NCBI GenBank assembly: GCA_001942415.1
Contig: MKJX01000202.1
Span: 1-43,832 of the forward strand
DNA: 43,832 nt
Reading direction: 5' to 3'
Source of the DNA: Pseudonocardia sp. CNS-139
GTDB taxonomy: Bacteria; Actinomycetota; Actinomycetes; Mycobacteriales; Pseudonocardiaceae
The number at the start of each line of letters is the position of its first letter. Positions within the stretch are counted from its first letter, which is position 1. Shown in pieces: positions 18,427-28,166 of the stretch. The notes under the pieces were generated by a model. That model saw nothing but the letters and a program-made list of their open reading frames with translations. It ran no database searches and had not been told where the DNA came from. Made by a program: the position numbers and the translations under genes.

Positions 18427-19612
18427 TCAGTCGGCCGGTTCGTCCTCGAGCAGCTCCGACGCGCGCCGCGTGGTCGCCAGCAGCTCCCGGGTGTAGCGGC
18501 CGATGACGTCCACACCGACCTTCCCGGCCGGGCCCCAGAGGGTGAAGGTGAACTGGAGGCCGTGACGGCCGGCGAGGACCGGTGCCGTGACGGAGCGGAA
18601 CTCGTACTGCAGGGCGGTGTCGAGCGAACGCACGTTGTAGAGCGGCAGCACACCTTTCACCGCCTCGTGGACCCGGTTCCCGATACCGCCCCGGGGCGGC
18701 GTGATCGCGGTCTCCAGGGCGGCGTTCGCGGCGTGCCCAGTCCGAAGCTGTAGCCGCGTTCCCGGATGAGCACGAGCGTCTCGGCGTAGTCGTCGCGGTC
18801 GATCCCCTGGCCGAGTCTGTTCAACCACGAGTCGCGGTCCGCGGGCTCGGCCCAGGCGGCGTGGACGCCGCCGAGCGGCGGCATGAACGGCGCGCGCTGT
18901 CCCACCCGGGTGGGGACGACCGCTGTCTTCGCCCGCCCGACGGTCGCGATCACGACCAGCTCGTCCCCCACCCGCGTGATGACCGTGACCTCGCTCTGCA
19001 GCTTGTCGGAGAGGTTCTCCATCACCGGCTTGACGACGTCGACCAGCCGGAGCCGACCGACGAGGTCGGCGTCGCGCGCCGACATCGTCGACGGGGTGAA
19101 CGCGCAGTACCCACCGCGGAAGTGCAGCAGCGGCATGATCGGCTTCTCGACGTCCAGCGCGAGCACCCGGCCGATGACGAAGTCGTGGTCACCGGCCCGG
19201 TGGACCTGTTCGAGCGCGCAGTCGACGTAGGCGCACGAGTCCGACAGGACCGGCAGCCCCGCGGGGGAGGGGCGCCAGCCGAGGTCCGCGAAGACGGGCT
19301 GCTGACGGGCGGCGATGGCCCGGACGGCCGCCTCCTGTCCCTCGCTCAGGATGTTCACGCAGAACCGTTCGCCCGCCGCCCGGAGGCGGGCCCACTCGTC
19401 GGAGCGCCGATCGACCAGGAGACCGACGAGCGGCGGCTCGAACGAGACAGGGCCGAAGGATCCGATCGTCAGCCCCACCGGCTCGCCGCCGGGCAGGAGC
19501 GCCGTGACGACGCAGACGCCGGCCGGGTACTGCCCCAGCACCTGCCGGAAGCGCCCGCCGTCGACGCCCTCGGGCCCGCGTCCGTGGTCGCCCCGACGGT
19601 TCCGGTACTCAT
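18427..19612 (-). CDS. Flavin reductase fused to IclR-type effector-binding domain (frameshifted)
   Basis: About 395 residues once bases near 19578 and 18734 are restored. Residues ~20-165 are an HpaC-like flavin reductase: YPAGVCVVTALLPGGEPVGLT, FEPPLVGLLVDRRSDEW, FCVNILSEGQEA, and GDHDFVIGRVLALD...PLLHFRGGY. The rest resembles an IclR ligand domain without its helix-turn-helix: KPVMENLSDKLQSEVTVI, GDELVVIATVG, LIRERGYSFGLG and a final RSVTAPVLA...TRELLATTRRASELL. The start is ATG 19612, overlapping the ferredoxin-reductase stop as ATGA. A ligand-sensing reductase, as known for the two-domain HPA hydroxylase reductase C1 (there MarR-like), is a fair analogy. It probably feeds FMNH2 to the luciferase-like enzyme next door. 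Confidence 0.85.
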
Positions 19613-20816
19613 GCCGACCCGCCTGTCGTCCGGCGCAGGCTCCGGAGCCCGTCGAGGATCTCGGGCCGCCGCGTCATCACCGCACGGCCCGCGTTGACCC
19701 CGGCGACGGCGACGAGAGCGCCGTCCGTGCGGTACTCGACCAGCAGGCTCCGGTCCTCCTTGGACACCACCGTCGTCTCGTCGTGGCCGTCGGTGGCGCC
19801 CAGCACCTGGAGCCTGAGGTCGGCCTGGTCGGACCAGAAGTAGGGCAGAGCGGCGAAGCCGTCCTCGTCATGGCGGCCGAGCAGGCGGCGCGCCGCGAAC
19901 ACCCCCTGCTCGACGGCGTTGGTCCAGTGCTCGACCCGCATGCGACGGCCGAGCAGCGGGTTGAACCAGCCGGCGACGTCGCCGCACGCGACGACGTCCG
20001 GGGCGCCGAGCACGGCACAGTGCCGGTCGCAGGCCACTCCGTCGGAGGTGTCGAGACCGTTGCCCGCGAGCCACTCGGTGTTGGGGCTCGCGCCCACCGC
20101 GACGAGGACGGCGTCCGCCGCCACATCGTGCGTGTCCAGCCGCACCACCGGCGGCCGGTGCGGGTCCCCGGCGATGTCGACGACCCGCGCGGCGAGCCGG
20201 AACTCGACGCCGAGGGCACGCAGCATGTCGACCACGAGCGCGGCCGCCTCGTCGCCGAGCACCCGGGCCAGCGGCATCTCCTCGGCCTCGACCACGACCG
20301 GCCGCCGGCCCGCGGCAGCCAGGACGGCGGCGACCTCGAGCCCGATGAGCCCTCCCCCGACGATGCAGACGCGCTCGGCCGCATCGACGACCCGGCGGAA
20401 CGCGACGCGTCGGCGAAGCCGCGCAGCACGTGCACGCGCGGGTTCTCCCGGCCGAGGGGAAGCCGCCGCGCCCGGCAACCGGTGGCGACGACGAGCCCGT
20501 CGAAGCCGAGCGTCCGCGGCCCGTCCGCGGTGGCGAGCGACAGCGTCCGGCCCGGCAGGTCGAGTGCCTCGACCCTGGCGGGCTGCAGGCGGGTCGCCGC
20601 GGCGTCCTGCGGCCAGTCGATGCGCGTCCGGGCCCCGGGCCCGCCCGTCAGCAGCGACTTGGACACCTCCGGCCTGCGGTAGGGCGCGTGCGCGTCGCCC
20701 TCGACGACGGTGAGCTCGCCCCGGAAGCCGGCGGTGCGCAGCTCGCGCACGGCGCTCAGGCCCGCGATCGACCCACCGACGACCACGACGTGGCCCGCCG
20801 TGTCGAGCAGCGTCAC
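19609..20816 (-). CDS. Ferredoxin reductase, rubredoxin/putidaredoxin-reductase type (frameshifted)
   Basis: About 402 residues with one base restored near 20405. FAD site HVVVVGGSIAGLSAVRELR, APYRRPEVSKSLL, GLVVATGCRARRLP, the NAD(P)H Rossmann motif VCIVGGGLIGLEVAAVLA, second FAD motif VACGDVAGWF, and EHWTNAVEQG with the YFWSDQ signature. It moves electrons from NAD(P)H to the 3Fe-4S ferredoxin encoded immediately upstream and thence to the P450. Start GTG 20816 with GAGG just upstream, 4 bp after the ferredoxin stop. The trio ferredoxin reductase/ferredoxin/P450 is the classical class I bacterial P450 set. Confidence 0.92.
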
Positions 20817-20820
20817 CTCG

Positions 20821-21015
20821 TCAGCCCTCCAGGAGGATCGCCTGCACCGGGCAGACCTGGGCCGCGGCCTCGACCTGCCGGCGCGCTCCGTGCTCGACCT
20901 CGTCGACCAACGCGACGACCAGTCCCGCGTCGTCCATGTCGAACGCGTGCGGCGCGACGTCGACGCAGTTGCCCGACGAGATGCAGCGCTCGGTGAGGAG
21001 CTTGATGTGCGTCAT
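20821..21015 (-). CDS. 3Fe-4S (P450-associated) ferredoxin
   Basis: Intact, 64 residues. Cys pattern C11-x5-C17 (CISSGNC) and C-P near residue 57 (VCPVQAI) matches the single-cluster 3Fe-4S ferredoxins that serve actinobacterial P450s; the fourth Cys is replaced. Acidic overall. ATG 21015 follows GGAGG closely. It sits 26 bp after the P450 gene and before the reductase gene. Confidence 0.93.
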   Translation of the reverse strand: MTHIKLLTERCISSGNCVDVAPHAFDMDDAGLVVALVDEVEHGARRQVEAAAQVCPVQAILLEG

Positions 21016-21040
21016 GGGTGTCCTCCGTTGGTCGGCACGC

Positions 21041-22245
21041 TCACCAGGTGACGAGGACCGCATCGGCGCCGTACACCATCGAGTTCTTGTAGGGCACGTC
21101 GGCCGGGTCGGAGGCGAGCCGCAGGTCGGGGAAGCGCTCGAACATCCGCTGGAACACGATGTGCAGCTCGACCCGGGCCAGCGCCTGGCCGAGGCACTGG
21201 TGCACACCGAACCCGAACGCCATGTGCGCCCGGGCGTCGCGGTGGACGTCGAGCACGTCCGGGTCGTCGAAGACCTCCGGGTCCCGGTTGGCGGCCATGA
21301 CCGGCGCGATGATCGCCTCCCCCGGCGAGAGCCGGGCGGAGGGCAGCTCCACACCGGTCATCGCCAGCCGGTACGTCGCCTGGTGCGCGACGGACAGGTA
21401 GCGCAGCAGCTCCTCGACGGCGTTCGGCCACAGCGACGGGTCCGCCTTGAGCTGTGCGAGCTGGTCGGGGTACTGCAGGAGGACGATGGTGCCGAGCGCG
21501 ATCATGTTGGCCGTCGTCTCGTAGCCGCCGACGAGCAGCACGTGCAGGATCTGCAGCAGCTGTTCCTCGGTCAGCGTCCCGGTCTCGAGCTGGTCGACCA
21601 CGAGCCGGCTCAGCAGATCCTCACCCGGGCCGCCCGCCGCTCCTCGATGACGGACGCGAGGTAGCCGGTCAGGTCGGCCTTCGCCTGCGCCGACTCCTGC
21701 GGGGTGCTGGACAGGGAGTGCCAGACCTCGAGCCGGTTCTGGAAGTAGCCGCTGTCCGCGAGCGGCAGGTCGAGGATCTCGATGATCACCCGGCTGGGCA
21801 CCTGGTTGGCGAACTCCGCCACCAGGTCCACGGGCCGCGGTCGGCCGGCCAGGTGGTCGAGCATCTGCTCGACCATGTCCTCGATACGGGGCCGCATCGC
21901 CCGCACCCGGGGGACGAGGAAGTCGCGGCTCACCATCCGCCGGTGCTCGGCGTGGGTCGGTGCGTCCATGCGGGCGAACACCCGCTGGCCGGTCCGGATC
22001 GACCGAGCGGTCTCGCTGGCGTGCGGGAAGCCGGGCCGGGTGGTGTCGGCCGACACCCCCTCCGCCACGAGCACCGCCCTGATGTCGGCATGCCTGGTGA
22101 GCAGCGTGGCGGTGGAGCCGTCGTACATCGACACGTGCGCGACGGGACATTTCTCGCGCAGCTCTTTCAATGCGGGCGGGGGGTCCAAGGGGCATTGCGG
22201 GTCCCGCTCGAAGGGCCAGCTGTAGTCGCGATCCGGAGCTGCCAT
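21041..22245 (-). CDS. Cytochrome P450 (class I, frameshifted)
   Basis: About 401 residues after one base is restored near 21630. Landmarks: C-helix MDAPTHAEHRRMVSRDF, I-helix LLVGGYETTANM with the acid/alcohol pair, K-helix ExxR in AVEELLRYLS, and the heme loop FGFGVHQCLGQALARVEL with the Cys ligand. No membrane anchor, so soluble. ATG 22245 has GGGGAG upstream and follows the normal start MAAPDRDYSWPFE. It is transcribed with its own ferredoxin and reductase. Likely hydroxylates an apolar substrate; a 95-bp gap upstream with two palindromes suggests separate control from the CoA-transferase gene before it. Confidence 0.93.
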
Positions 22246-22298
22246 TTTCTCTCTCCCCTGAGCCGCCTGCGGACCGACGCTACGCACGGCCCGGAAAT

Positions 22299-22327
22299 CC
22301 CTCCATGGAGGAGAGTCCAACCCGTTG
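22299..22327. promoter_or_regulatory. Palindromes in P450 promoter region
   Basis: Between the CoA-transferase stop and the P450 start: a perfect CCTCCATGGAGG (22299-22310) and CCAAC-CC-GTTGG (22316-22327). The second resembles the shared operator half-sites but has a 2-bp rather than 5-6-bp gap, so it is probably a different site. Position 54 bp upstream of the P450 start fits an operator. Confidence 0.4.
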
Positions 22328-22340
22328 GGAAGCGGCGTCG

Positions 22341-24934
22341 TCACAACGCACAATCACCACCTCCGGCCGGGTCGGGCGCAGGTGCGAGCCGCATGAGCGT
22401 GTGCAGGTAGTCGCGTTCGAGGCGCAGGCTGCCGCTCTCGGCCATCGACTCCAGCGGGAGCGGCCGAGCCGCGGGCGGGTTCACCGGGGCGTCCGTCACG
22501 CGCCCCTCCCTGCGCAGCCGGTCGACGGCCGCGGCGTCCAGACCCGCGACGGTGCGCAGGACGTGGTCGTTGTGCTCGCCGAAGCGCGGCGCCCGCCCGC
22601 GGACGATCACCCGCGACCGCTCGGCCGTCCACGTGAACGGCTGCCCGATCAGCGGACGTCGTCCCATCGGGCCGCCGGCGTCGACCCACTCGTAGAACTC
22701 CCGCTCGCGCAGGTGCGGGTCCTCCGCCAGGTCACGTGCGTCCATCACCGGCCCGGCCGCGATACCCGCGGCCTGCAGGACCGTGGCGGCATCGCGCCAG
22801 GAACGCGCCCGGATCCAGTCCGCCAGCAACGAGCGCAGGATCGGTGCCGACTCGTCCTCCACCAGACCGGCCACCGCCGCGACCTGCGCGATCTCCGGAG
22901 CGGCATCCGCGAGGTCGAGCAACCGGCCGATCGAGGCGACACTCACCGCGAGCAGCCGGCCGTGCTCGGCCGTCTCGAAGAGATCGCTGATCACCGCCCC
23001 GGCCTCCCGGTTGCCCGCACGAGCCGGCTCGCTCCCCAGTGCCTGCCTGCCGAGCACGGCCTCGGGGATCACGGTCGGGCCGAGCTGGTACATCCCGAGG
23101 TCGATCCACTGCCCCTCGCCGGTCTCCCGGCGGGCGACCAGCGCCGACAGCGTGGCGAGCAGGCCGGTCCAGCACGCGAGGAAGTCGGGGTAGGACTGGC
23201 CTGCCTTCGTCGGCCCGCCGCCGGCGTAGCCGGTCACGGACGTGAGGCCCATCGTCGCCTCGATCGTCGTGCCCTGGGCCTTGAACGAGGTCCACGGGCC
23301 GCTCGCCCCGTAGCCGGTGTTCGACAGCATCACGAGGCGGGGATTGACCTTCCGCAGTTCGTCGTAGGTGGTGCGCCATTTGCGCATGACCCGCGGTGTG
23401 AAGTTGTCGAGAAGGATGTCGGCCTGCGCCACGAGTGCGCGAAGAACGTCACGGCCCTCGACCGTGTCGAGGTCCAGGACGACGGACTCCTTCCCGCGGT
23501 TGAGCACCTGGAACGTCGAGGCACGGTTCCAGTAGTCGCCGTCGGGTCGGTTGTCGAAGCTCACCCCGAAGCTGCTGCGCGACTGGTCGAGCCGGGCCGG
23601 TGCCTCGATCTTCAGCACGTCCGCGCCCATGTCGCGCAGCAAGGCGCCGAGGTACGGCACGGCGAACACGGTCGACAGATCGACAACCCGCAGTCCGCTC
23701 AACGGGCCCTGCGCGGCCGCCGCGGACCCCGTCCCGTCCGGTCGTTCCGGCCCTGTCCGCGGCGCGCGCTGCGCCGCGTCCCGGACGACGTCCGCGACCG
23801 TGGACGACCCGAGGTGGGGCGCCGGCCCGTGTTCGACCAGCGGCGTTCCCGACAGCTCCGCGAACCGGGCGGGAAAGCGCACGGGCCGGCCCGCCACCGT
23901 GCGCCGGGGTCGGTGCGCCAGGCCGACCGCGCGTCCAGCTGGGGGCAGGTCAGGAGCTGGCCCGCGGTCTGCACGAACCCCGCGAGGATCCCGCGCTGGC
24001 AGGCGGCCTCGAACACGTCGCGCGACTTGGCCTCCCGCAGGTGCTCGTCGAGCAGCGCGGACAGCGCGGCCGCGTTCTCGGTGCGGGCGCCTCGGTCGCG
24101 AAGTCCGGCGAGGCGAACCGGTCGTCCGAGAAGAGCCCGGCGAGCATCGAGACGGGGGTGAGGGTCGTGGACTGGAGCGACACGAAACCGTCGGCGGTCG
24201 GGATGGGCTCACCCGACAGCGGGTCCTGCGCCACGGGCCTGCGGCCCTGGACCGCACCGGCGAACGCGTAGTAGGGCTGGTTCATGACGAGCTGGGAGGC
24301 GATGACCTCGTGCACCGAGAGGTCGACGGTGACCGCCTCGCCGTACCTGACCGACGACAGGTGACCCGCGACGGAGGCGTAAGCGGCGTTGATGCCGGCG
24401 CAGTAGGCCGACTGGGCGAGTCCGGGCTTGAGCGGTTCCCGGTCCGCGGTGCCGCTGATCTGCATGACACCACCCATGGCCTGGAGGACCAGGTCGGTGG
24501 CGGTCCAGTCGCGATAGGGCCCGGTGTACCCGAAGGGCGAGACGAGGGTCGTGACGATCCGCGGGTTCCACCGCCGGAACGCCTCGGCCGTCAGGTCGAG
24601 CTCCCGCGCCGTCGCCGGGGCCAGCCCGGACACCACGATGTCGGCCCACGCCACCAGCCGGGCGAGGTCGGCGCGCGCGCCGGATCGGCGATGTCGAGCC
24701 CGACGCTGCGCTTGCCCCAGTTGAGGTACTCGAACAGGAGCTGCGCCGGGACCGTCCGGGTCGGGTCGGCGACGGCGCCACGCCGCGTACGTCGTCGCCG
24801 GCCTCGGGCCGCTCGACCTTCACGACGTCGGCGCCCAGGTCGGCGAGCAGGCGGGTGGCGTACGGGACCGCGACCCCGCCGCCGATCTCCAGGACACGGA
24901 CTCCCCCGAGCGCAGTCGGCATCTGCGCGCTCAC
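22341..24934 (-). CDS. Tandem (double) CaiB/BaiF CoA-transferase (frameshifted)
   Basis: About 865 residues after four single-base repairs near 24779, 24680, 24091 and 23938. It carries two family III units. Unit 1: GGVRVLEIGGGVAVPYATRLLADLGADVVKVERP, YLNWGKRSVGLDI, VSPFGYTGPYRDW and a FVSLQ block. Unit 2 begins near residue 410 with GLRVVDLSTVFAVPYLGALLRDMGADVLKIE, then NRGKESVVLDLDTVEGRDVL, DNFTPRVMRKW, SNTGYGASGPW and MYQLGPTVIPEAVLGRQ. No stop or start lies between them. GTG 24934 overlaps the lyase stop (GTGA). Family III enzymes are dimers of interlocked chains, so a fused pair may be a pseudo-dimer with one active half. Confidence 0.82.
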
Positions 24935-26032
24935 GCGTCCTTCCGCGTCCGGCCGTCGGGGATCGGCGATCGCCACGGCCGCACCCGTCCGCGAGCACCT
25001 TCTCCCCGAGCTTGAAGTGCGTCGCCTGCTCGTGTGTCTCGACCAGCGGGAGGTTGGGGTCGTAGAGCCGGTCGGCGGACGGGCGCGGGCCCGCCTTTCC
25101 GACGTGGCCGGGCGTGGCGCGGCCGATGACCTCCTCCAGCAGCCAGACCGCGTCGACCAGCTTGTCGAGGTCGACACCGGTGGGGACGCCCATCGTCTCC
25201 AGCATGTGGACGACGTCCTCGGTGGCGGCCATGCCGGTCGCGCGCCCGTTCCCGCAGTACGGGCATCCCCCGATGCCGCCTGCGACGACGTCGAGGTGCA
25301 GCGTGAACGACTCGTCGAGCGCACGCAGGGCGGCGTAGATCGAGGCCAGCGCCATGCCACGGGCGTCGTGCAGGTGCAGGTGCAGGGTCTTGACGGCGGG
25401 CCAGGTGCGCGCGATGAGGGCGAGCTGCTCCTCCACCCAGTGCGGCATGCACCAGGACATCGGGTCGGCGAGGCTGACGAACGTGACCGGGATGCCGGCG
25501 CCGTCCCACACGTCGTGCTGCCGACGGAGCGTGGTCATCCGCTGCTCGGACGTGAAGGGGCCCTCGAAGTTCGAGCCCCACGCCGCGCCGATGCCGATGC
25601 CGCCCGCGTCCGCCCCGCCGGCCGCGGCCGCCTCGACCACGGCCGGCCAGCGCGCCTCCTCGTCCTCGGTGGACATGTTGGCGTTGCGCCGGACGAACGT
25701 GTCGCACAGGTGCGAGTAGGTCATCGGCGGGAACGGCACCGGCGACAGCGGCGGCATGAAGCGCGCCGCACGCTCGCGCCCCTTCTCGTTCAGCGCGACA
25801 GCGGTGTAGCGGACGCGTCGTGCGGGGTGAACCGTGAGACCAGCTCGTCGATCTCGGCCATCTGCGGTGTGTAGCGCGGGCTGACGAACGAGCCGACCTC
25901 GATCTGCGGAAGGCCCGTGACGGAGAGGGCGTCGAGCAGGCGGATCTTCGCCTCGACCGGGATGTCGACGGACTCGATCTGCATCCCCTCGCGCAGAAGC
26001 TCCTCGTTGAGGCACACCCTGGGATACGGCAT
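24931..26032 (-). CDS. HMG-CoA lyase-like (DRE-TIM) enzyme (frameshifted)
   Basis: About 367 residues after repairs near 25815 and in a G-run near 24985. Family features: N-terminal catalytic loop LREGMQIESVDIPVEAKIRLLDAL, IEVGSFVSPRYTPQMA, HLHLHDARGMALASIYAAL with the metal-binding His pair, and LDVVAGGIGGCPYCGNGRATGMAATEDVVHM, where the catalytic Cys of HMG-CoA lyase (GGCPY) is kept. It should cleave a 3-hydroxy-3-methylacyl-CoA to acetyl-CoA or a relative and a keto acid. ATG 26032 follows GAGGGACG. Two shared operators lie just upstream. Coupling with the double CoA-transferase suggests the latter makes or recycles its CoA ester. Confidence 0.86.
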
Positions 26033-26044
26033 CGTCCCTCCATC

Positions 26045-26060
26045 TCAACTAGTCGGTTGA
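26045..26060 (-). promoter_or_regulatory. Shared 16-bp operator, site B1
   Basis: Read on the minus strand: TCAACCGACTAGTTGA. It ends 13 bp before the HMG-CoA lyase-like start, in the 127-bp gap after the ABC transporter operon. Confidence 0.75.
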
Positions 26061-26112
26061 ACCGGCGCCGATCACACGGTAGCCGACCACCCTGGACCTG
26101 GGAAGCCGCTGT

Positions 26113-26128
26113 CCAACCGAACAGTTGA
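26113..26128 (+). promoter_or_regulatory. Shared 16-bp operator, site B2
   Basis: CCAACCGAACAGTTGA, 68 bp from site B1. The pair B1/B2 is spaced close to three times the 22-23 bp step seen in other promoters (six or seven helical turns). Confidence 0.7.
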
Positions 26129-26159
26129 CGAATCGGGTGCTCGTGCGCCGGTCGTGGCG

Positions 26160-27239
26160 TCAGCCGTTCCGGGCCCGTTCGAGCACCGCCGCGCGGTCGA
26201 AGTCGTTGACGGCGGCGAACGAGCCGGTGTCGACGAGGCTCTCGTAGGTGACCGGCCGGCGGTCCTGCAACAGACCGCTGTCCTGCGCGAACGCGTACGA
26301 GCTCGCGAAGCCGTCCGGACTCACGCTCGCCCAGTCCGTCACCGTCGTGTAGTCGGCGCCGGCGGGGACGAGGTAGGCGAGCCAGGACTTCGCGACGTCG
26401 ACGGCGTTGGCCGGGGCGGCCGCCTCCAGATCGGGGAACACCTCGTACGTCATCTGGACCGCGCGGTCGGGGTTGGCGAGCGCGTACAGCATCGAACGCC
26501 AGGCCGCGCGGGTGAAGCGGTCGATGGCCTCCTTCCGCTCCGCACCGTCGTCCGCCCTGCGCACGAAAAGGGCACCGGGCATCGTGTCGAACTCGGCGGA
26601 ACGCGGCAGGTACCGGACCGTCAGGCCGGTCGCCTCGAGGGTCTTGAAGATCACGTCCAGGTTGGCCAGCGCGTCGACGGTGCCGTTGCGCAGCGCCTCG
26701 GCGGCCCCGGCGCCGGCGCCGACGGTGACGAACTCGACGCCGCCGTCCACCCCGGCGTCCTTGAGCACCTTCGTCGCGAACGGCTGCGACCCCGAACCGG
26801 CCGAGATGATCCCCACCTTCTTGCCGGCGAGCTGCTGCGGCGACGTGATCGGTGAGTCGGGTGGCACGGCGATGAACCACGAGTAGCGGTGCACCATGTT
26901 CGCGTAGACCTGGACGGGCATGCCGGCGCTCGCCGCGCTCACGACGTTGACCAGCTCGGACACCGCGACGTCCCCCGCTCCGCCGACGAGCGCCTGCAGG
27001 GCCGCCGCGCCTCCGTCGTTGAAGGCCGCCCGGGCGTCGATGCGCTCCTCGGCGAAGAACCCGGCCCGCCGGCCGACGGCGAACCACACCGCGTCGGCGA
27101 GGTTGGGGGCTGCGGTGCCGAACAGATAGGTGACCCGGTCCGGCTCCTGCGGGCCGCCCGGTGTACCGCCACCGCCGCAGGCGGCGAGGAGCGGTACCAC
27201 GAAAGCGAGGGCGAGGAGCAGAGCCTTGCGTCCACGCAT
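26160..27239 (-). CDS. ABC transporter substrate-binding lipoprotein (NMT1/SsuA type)
   Basis: Intact, 359 residues. A signal peptide with lipobox (LLALAFVVPLLAAC, Cys ~20) anchors it outside the membrane. The mature part reads VTYLFGTAAPNLADAVWFAVGRRAGFFAEERIDA, VGGAGDVAVSELVNVV, QQLAGKKVGIISAGSGSQPF, as in nitrate/sulfonate/taurine/aromatic-acid binding proteins. ATG 27239 follows GGAGGAAG; an upstream ATG at 27395 lacks the signal peptide at its N-terminus. It belongs with permease and ATPase genes upstream (71-bp gap). The ligand is unknown. Confidence 0.92.
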   Translation of the reverse strand: MRGRKALLLALAFVVPLLAACGGGGTPGGPQEPDRVTYLFGTAAPNLADAVWFAVGRRAGFFAEERIDARAAFNDGGAAALQALVGGAGDVAVSELVNVVSAASAGMPVQVYANMVHRYSWFIAVPPDSPITSPQQLAGKKVGIISAGSGSQPFATKVLKDAGVDGGVEFVTVGAGAGAAEALRNGTVDALANLDVIFKTLEATGLTVRYLPRSAEFDTMPGALFVRRADDGAERKEAIDRFTRAAWRSMLYALANPDRAVQMTYEVFPDLEAAAPANAVDVAKSWLAYLVPAGADYTTVTDWASVSPDGFASSYAFAQDSGLLQDRRPVTYESLVDTGSFAAVNDFDRAAVLERARNG

Positions 27240-27310
27240 GCGACTTCCTCCGGCTCGGTGATCGGCCCGTCGTGCGGGTCCGGACTGCGGGCGGTCTGCG
27301 GGATGCGGGC

Positions 27311-28165
27311 TCACGCCGCGGCACCCCGGCGCGGCGCCGGACGCCAGAACGTCACCGTGCGCTCGGCGAGGAGGACCGCCATGTGCAGCAGCCACCCGAG
27401 GACCGAGAGCAGCACGATCACCGCGAACGTCCCGGCCGTGAAGAACTGGAAGTTGAACTGGATCAGCTGGTAGCCCAGGCCCGCCTGGGCACCGATGAAC
27501 TCGGCGACGACCGCTCCGGTGATGGCGAAGACGGCGGCGATGTCGAGGCCCGCGAAGACGAACGGTGCGGCACTCGGGAGGCGGCCGTGCCAGAAGATCG
27601 CGCGCTTGCTCGCGCCGAAGGACACGAGCATCTCCTCGTGGTTCGGATCCAGGGACTTGAGTCCCTGCACGGTGTTGACCAGCATCGGGAAGAACACGAT
27701 CGTCCCGGCGAAGACCGCCTTGGACGGGATGCCGTAGCCCAGCCAGATCAGGAACAGCGGGGCGAGCGCGATCTTCGGCACGATCTGCAACGCCACGACG
27801 TAGGGCATCACGGTCTTCTCGAAGACGCGGCTGGTCACCACGGCCACGCCCAGCAGGAACGCCGCGGCGCTGCCGACCACGAACGCCAGCACGATCTCCT
27901 GCACCGTCACCCAGAGGTGCCGGTAGAAGATCGGCGACGTCAGCAGCTCACCGAACGCGGCCACGACCTCCAGCGGCGGCGGGATCAGCGTGCTCGCGAC
28001 CCCGAACACCGGACCCGCGAGCTGCCAGAGGGCGAGCAGGGCCAGCCCGAGCGCCGGGATGCCGATCCAGTGCCCGCGCACGCGGCGGGGGCCGACCCGG
28101 GCCACGACGTCGCCCTCCGGCGCGGGGTCGTCCTCGACCGGCGCCGCGAGTTCCGGTGCTGCCAT
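27311..28165 (-). CDS. ABC transporter permease (SsuC/TauC type)
   Basis: Intact, 284 residues. About six membrane segments follow a short cytoplasmic N-terminus rich in Glu/Asp: IGIPALGLALLALWQL, LWVTVQEIVLAFVVGSAAAFLLGVAVV and others. The EAA-type coupling motif region lies near LVNTVQGLKSLDPNHEEMLVSFGASKRAIFW and LPSAAPFVFAGLDIAAVFAITGAVVAEFIG. Its ATG is separated by one base from the ATPase stop. It forms the membrane channel of the NMT1/SsuA-type importer. Confidence 0.93.
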   Translation of the reverse strand: MAAPELAAPVEDDPAPEGDVVARVGPRRVRGHWIGIPALGLALLALWQLAGPVFGVASTLIPPPLEVVAAFGELLTSPIFYRHLWVTVQEIVLAFVVGSAAAFLLGVAVVTSRVFEKTVMPYVVALQIVPKIALAPLFLIWLGYGIPSKAVFAGTIVFFPMLVNTVQGLKSLDPNHEEMLVSFGASKRAIFWHGRLPSAAPFVFAGLDIAAVFAITGAVVAEFIGAQAGLGYQLIQFNFQFFTAGTFAVIVLLSVLGWLLHMAVLLAERTVTFWRPAPRRGAAA

Positions 28166-28166
28166 G

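Noticed and set aside
22316..22327. CCAACCCGTTGG as a tenth regulon operator
   Set aside because: The half-sites are only 2 bp apart, which would change dimer geometry; kept as a separate palindrome.
23551..25065. Long open frames opposite the CoA-transferase and in many other places
   Set aside because: They are antisense shadows produced by high GC content; translations are Arg/Pro/Gly-rich and match no family, while the opposite strand has clear domains.
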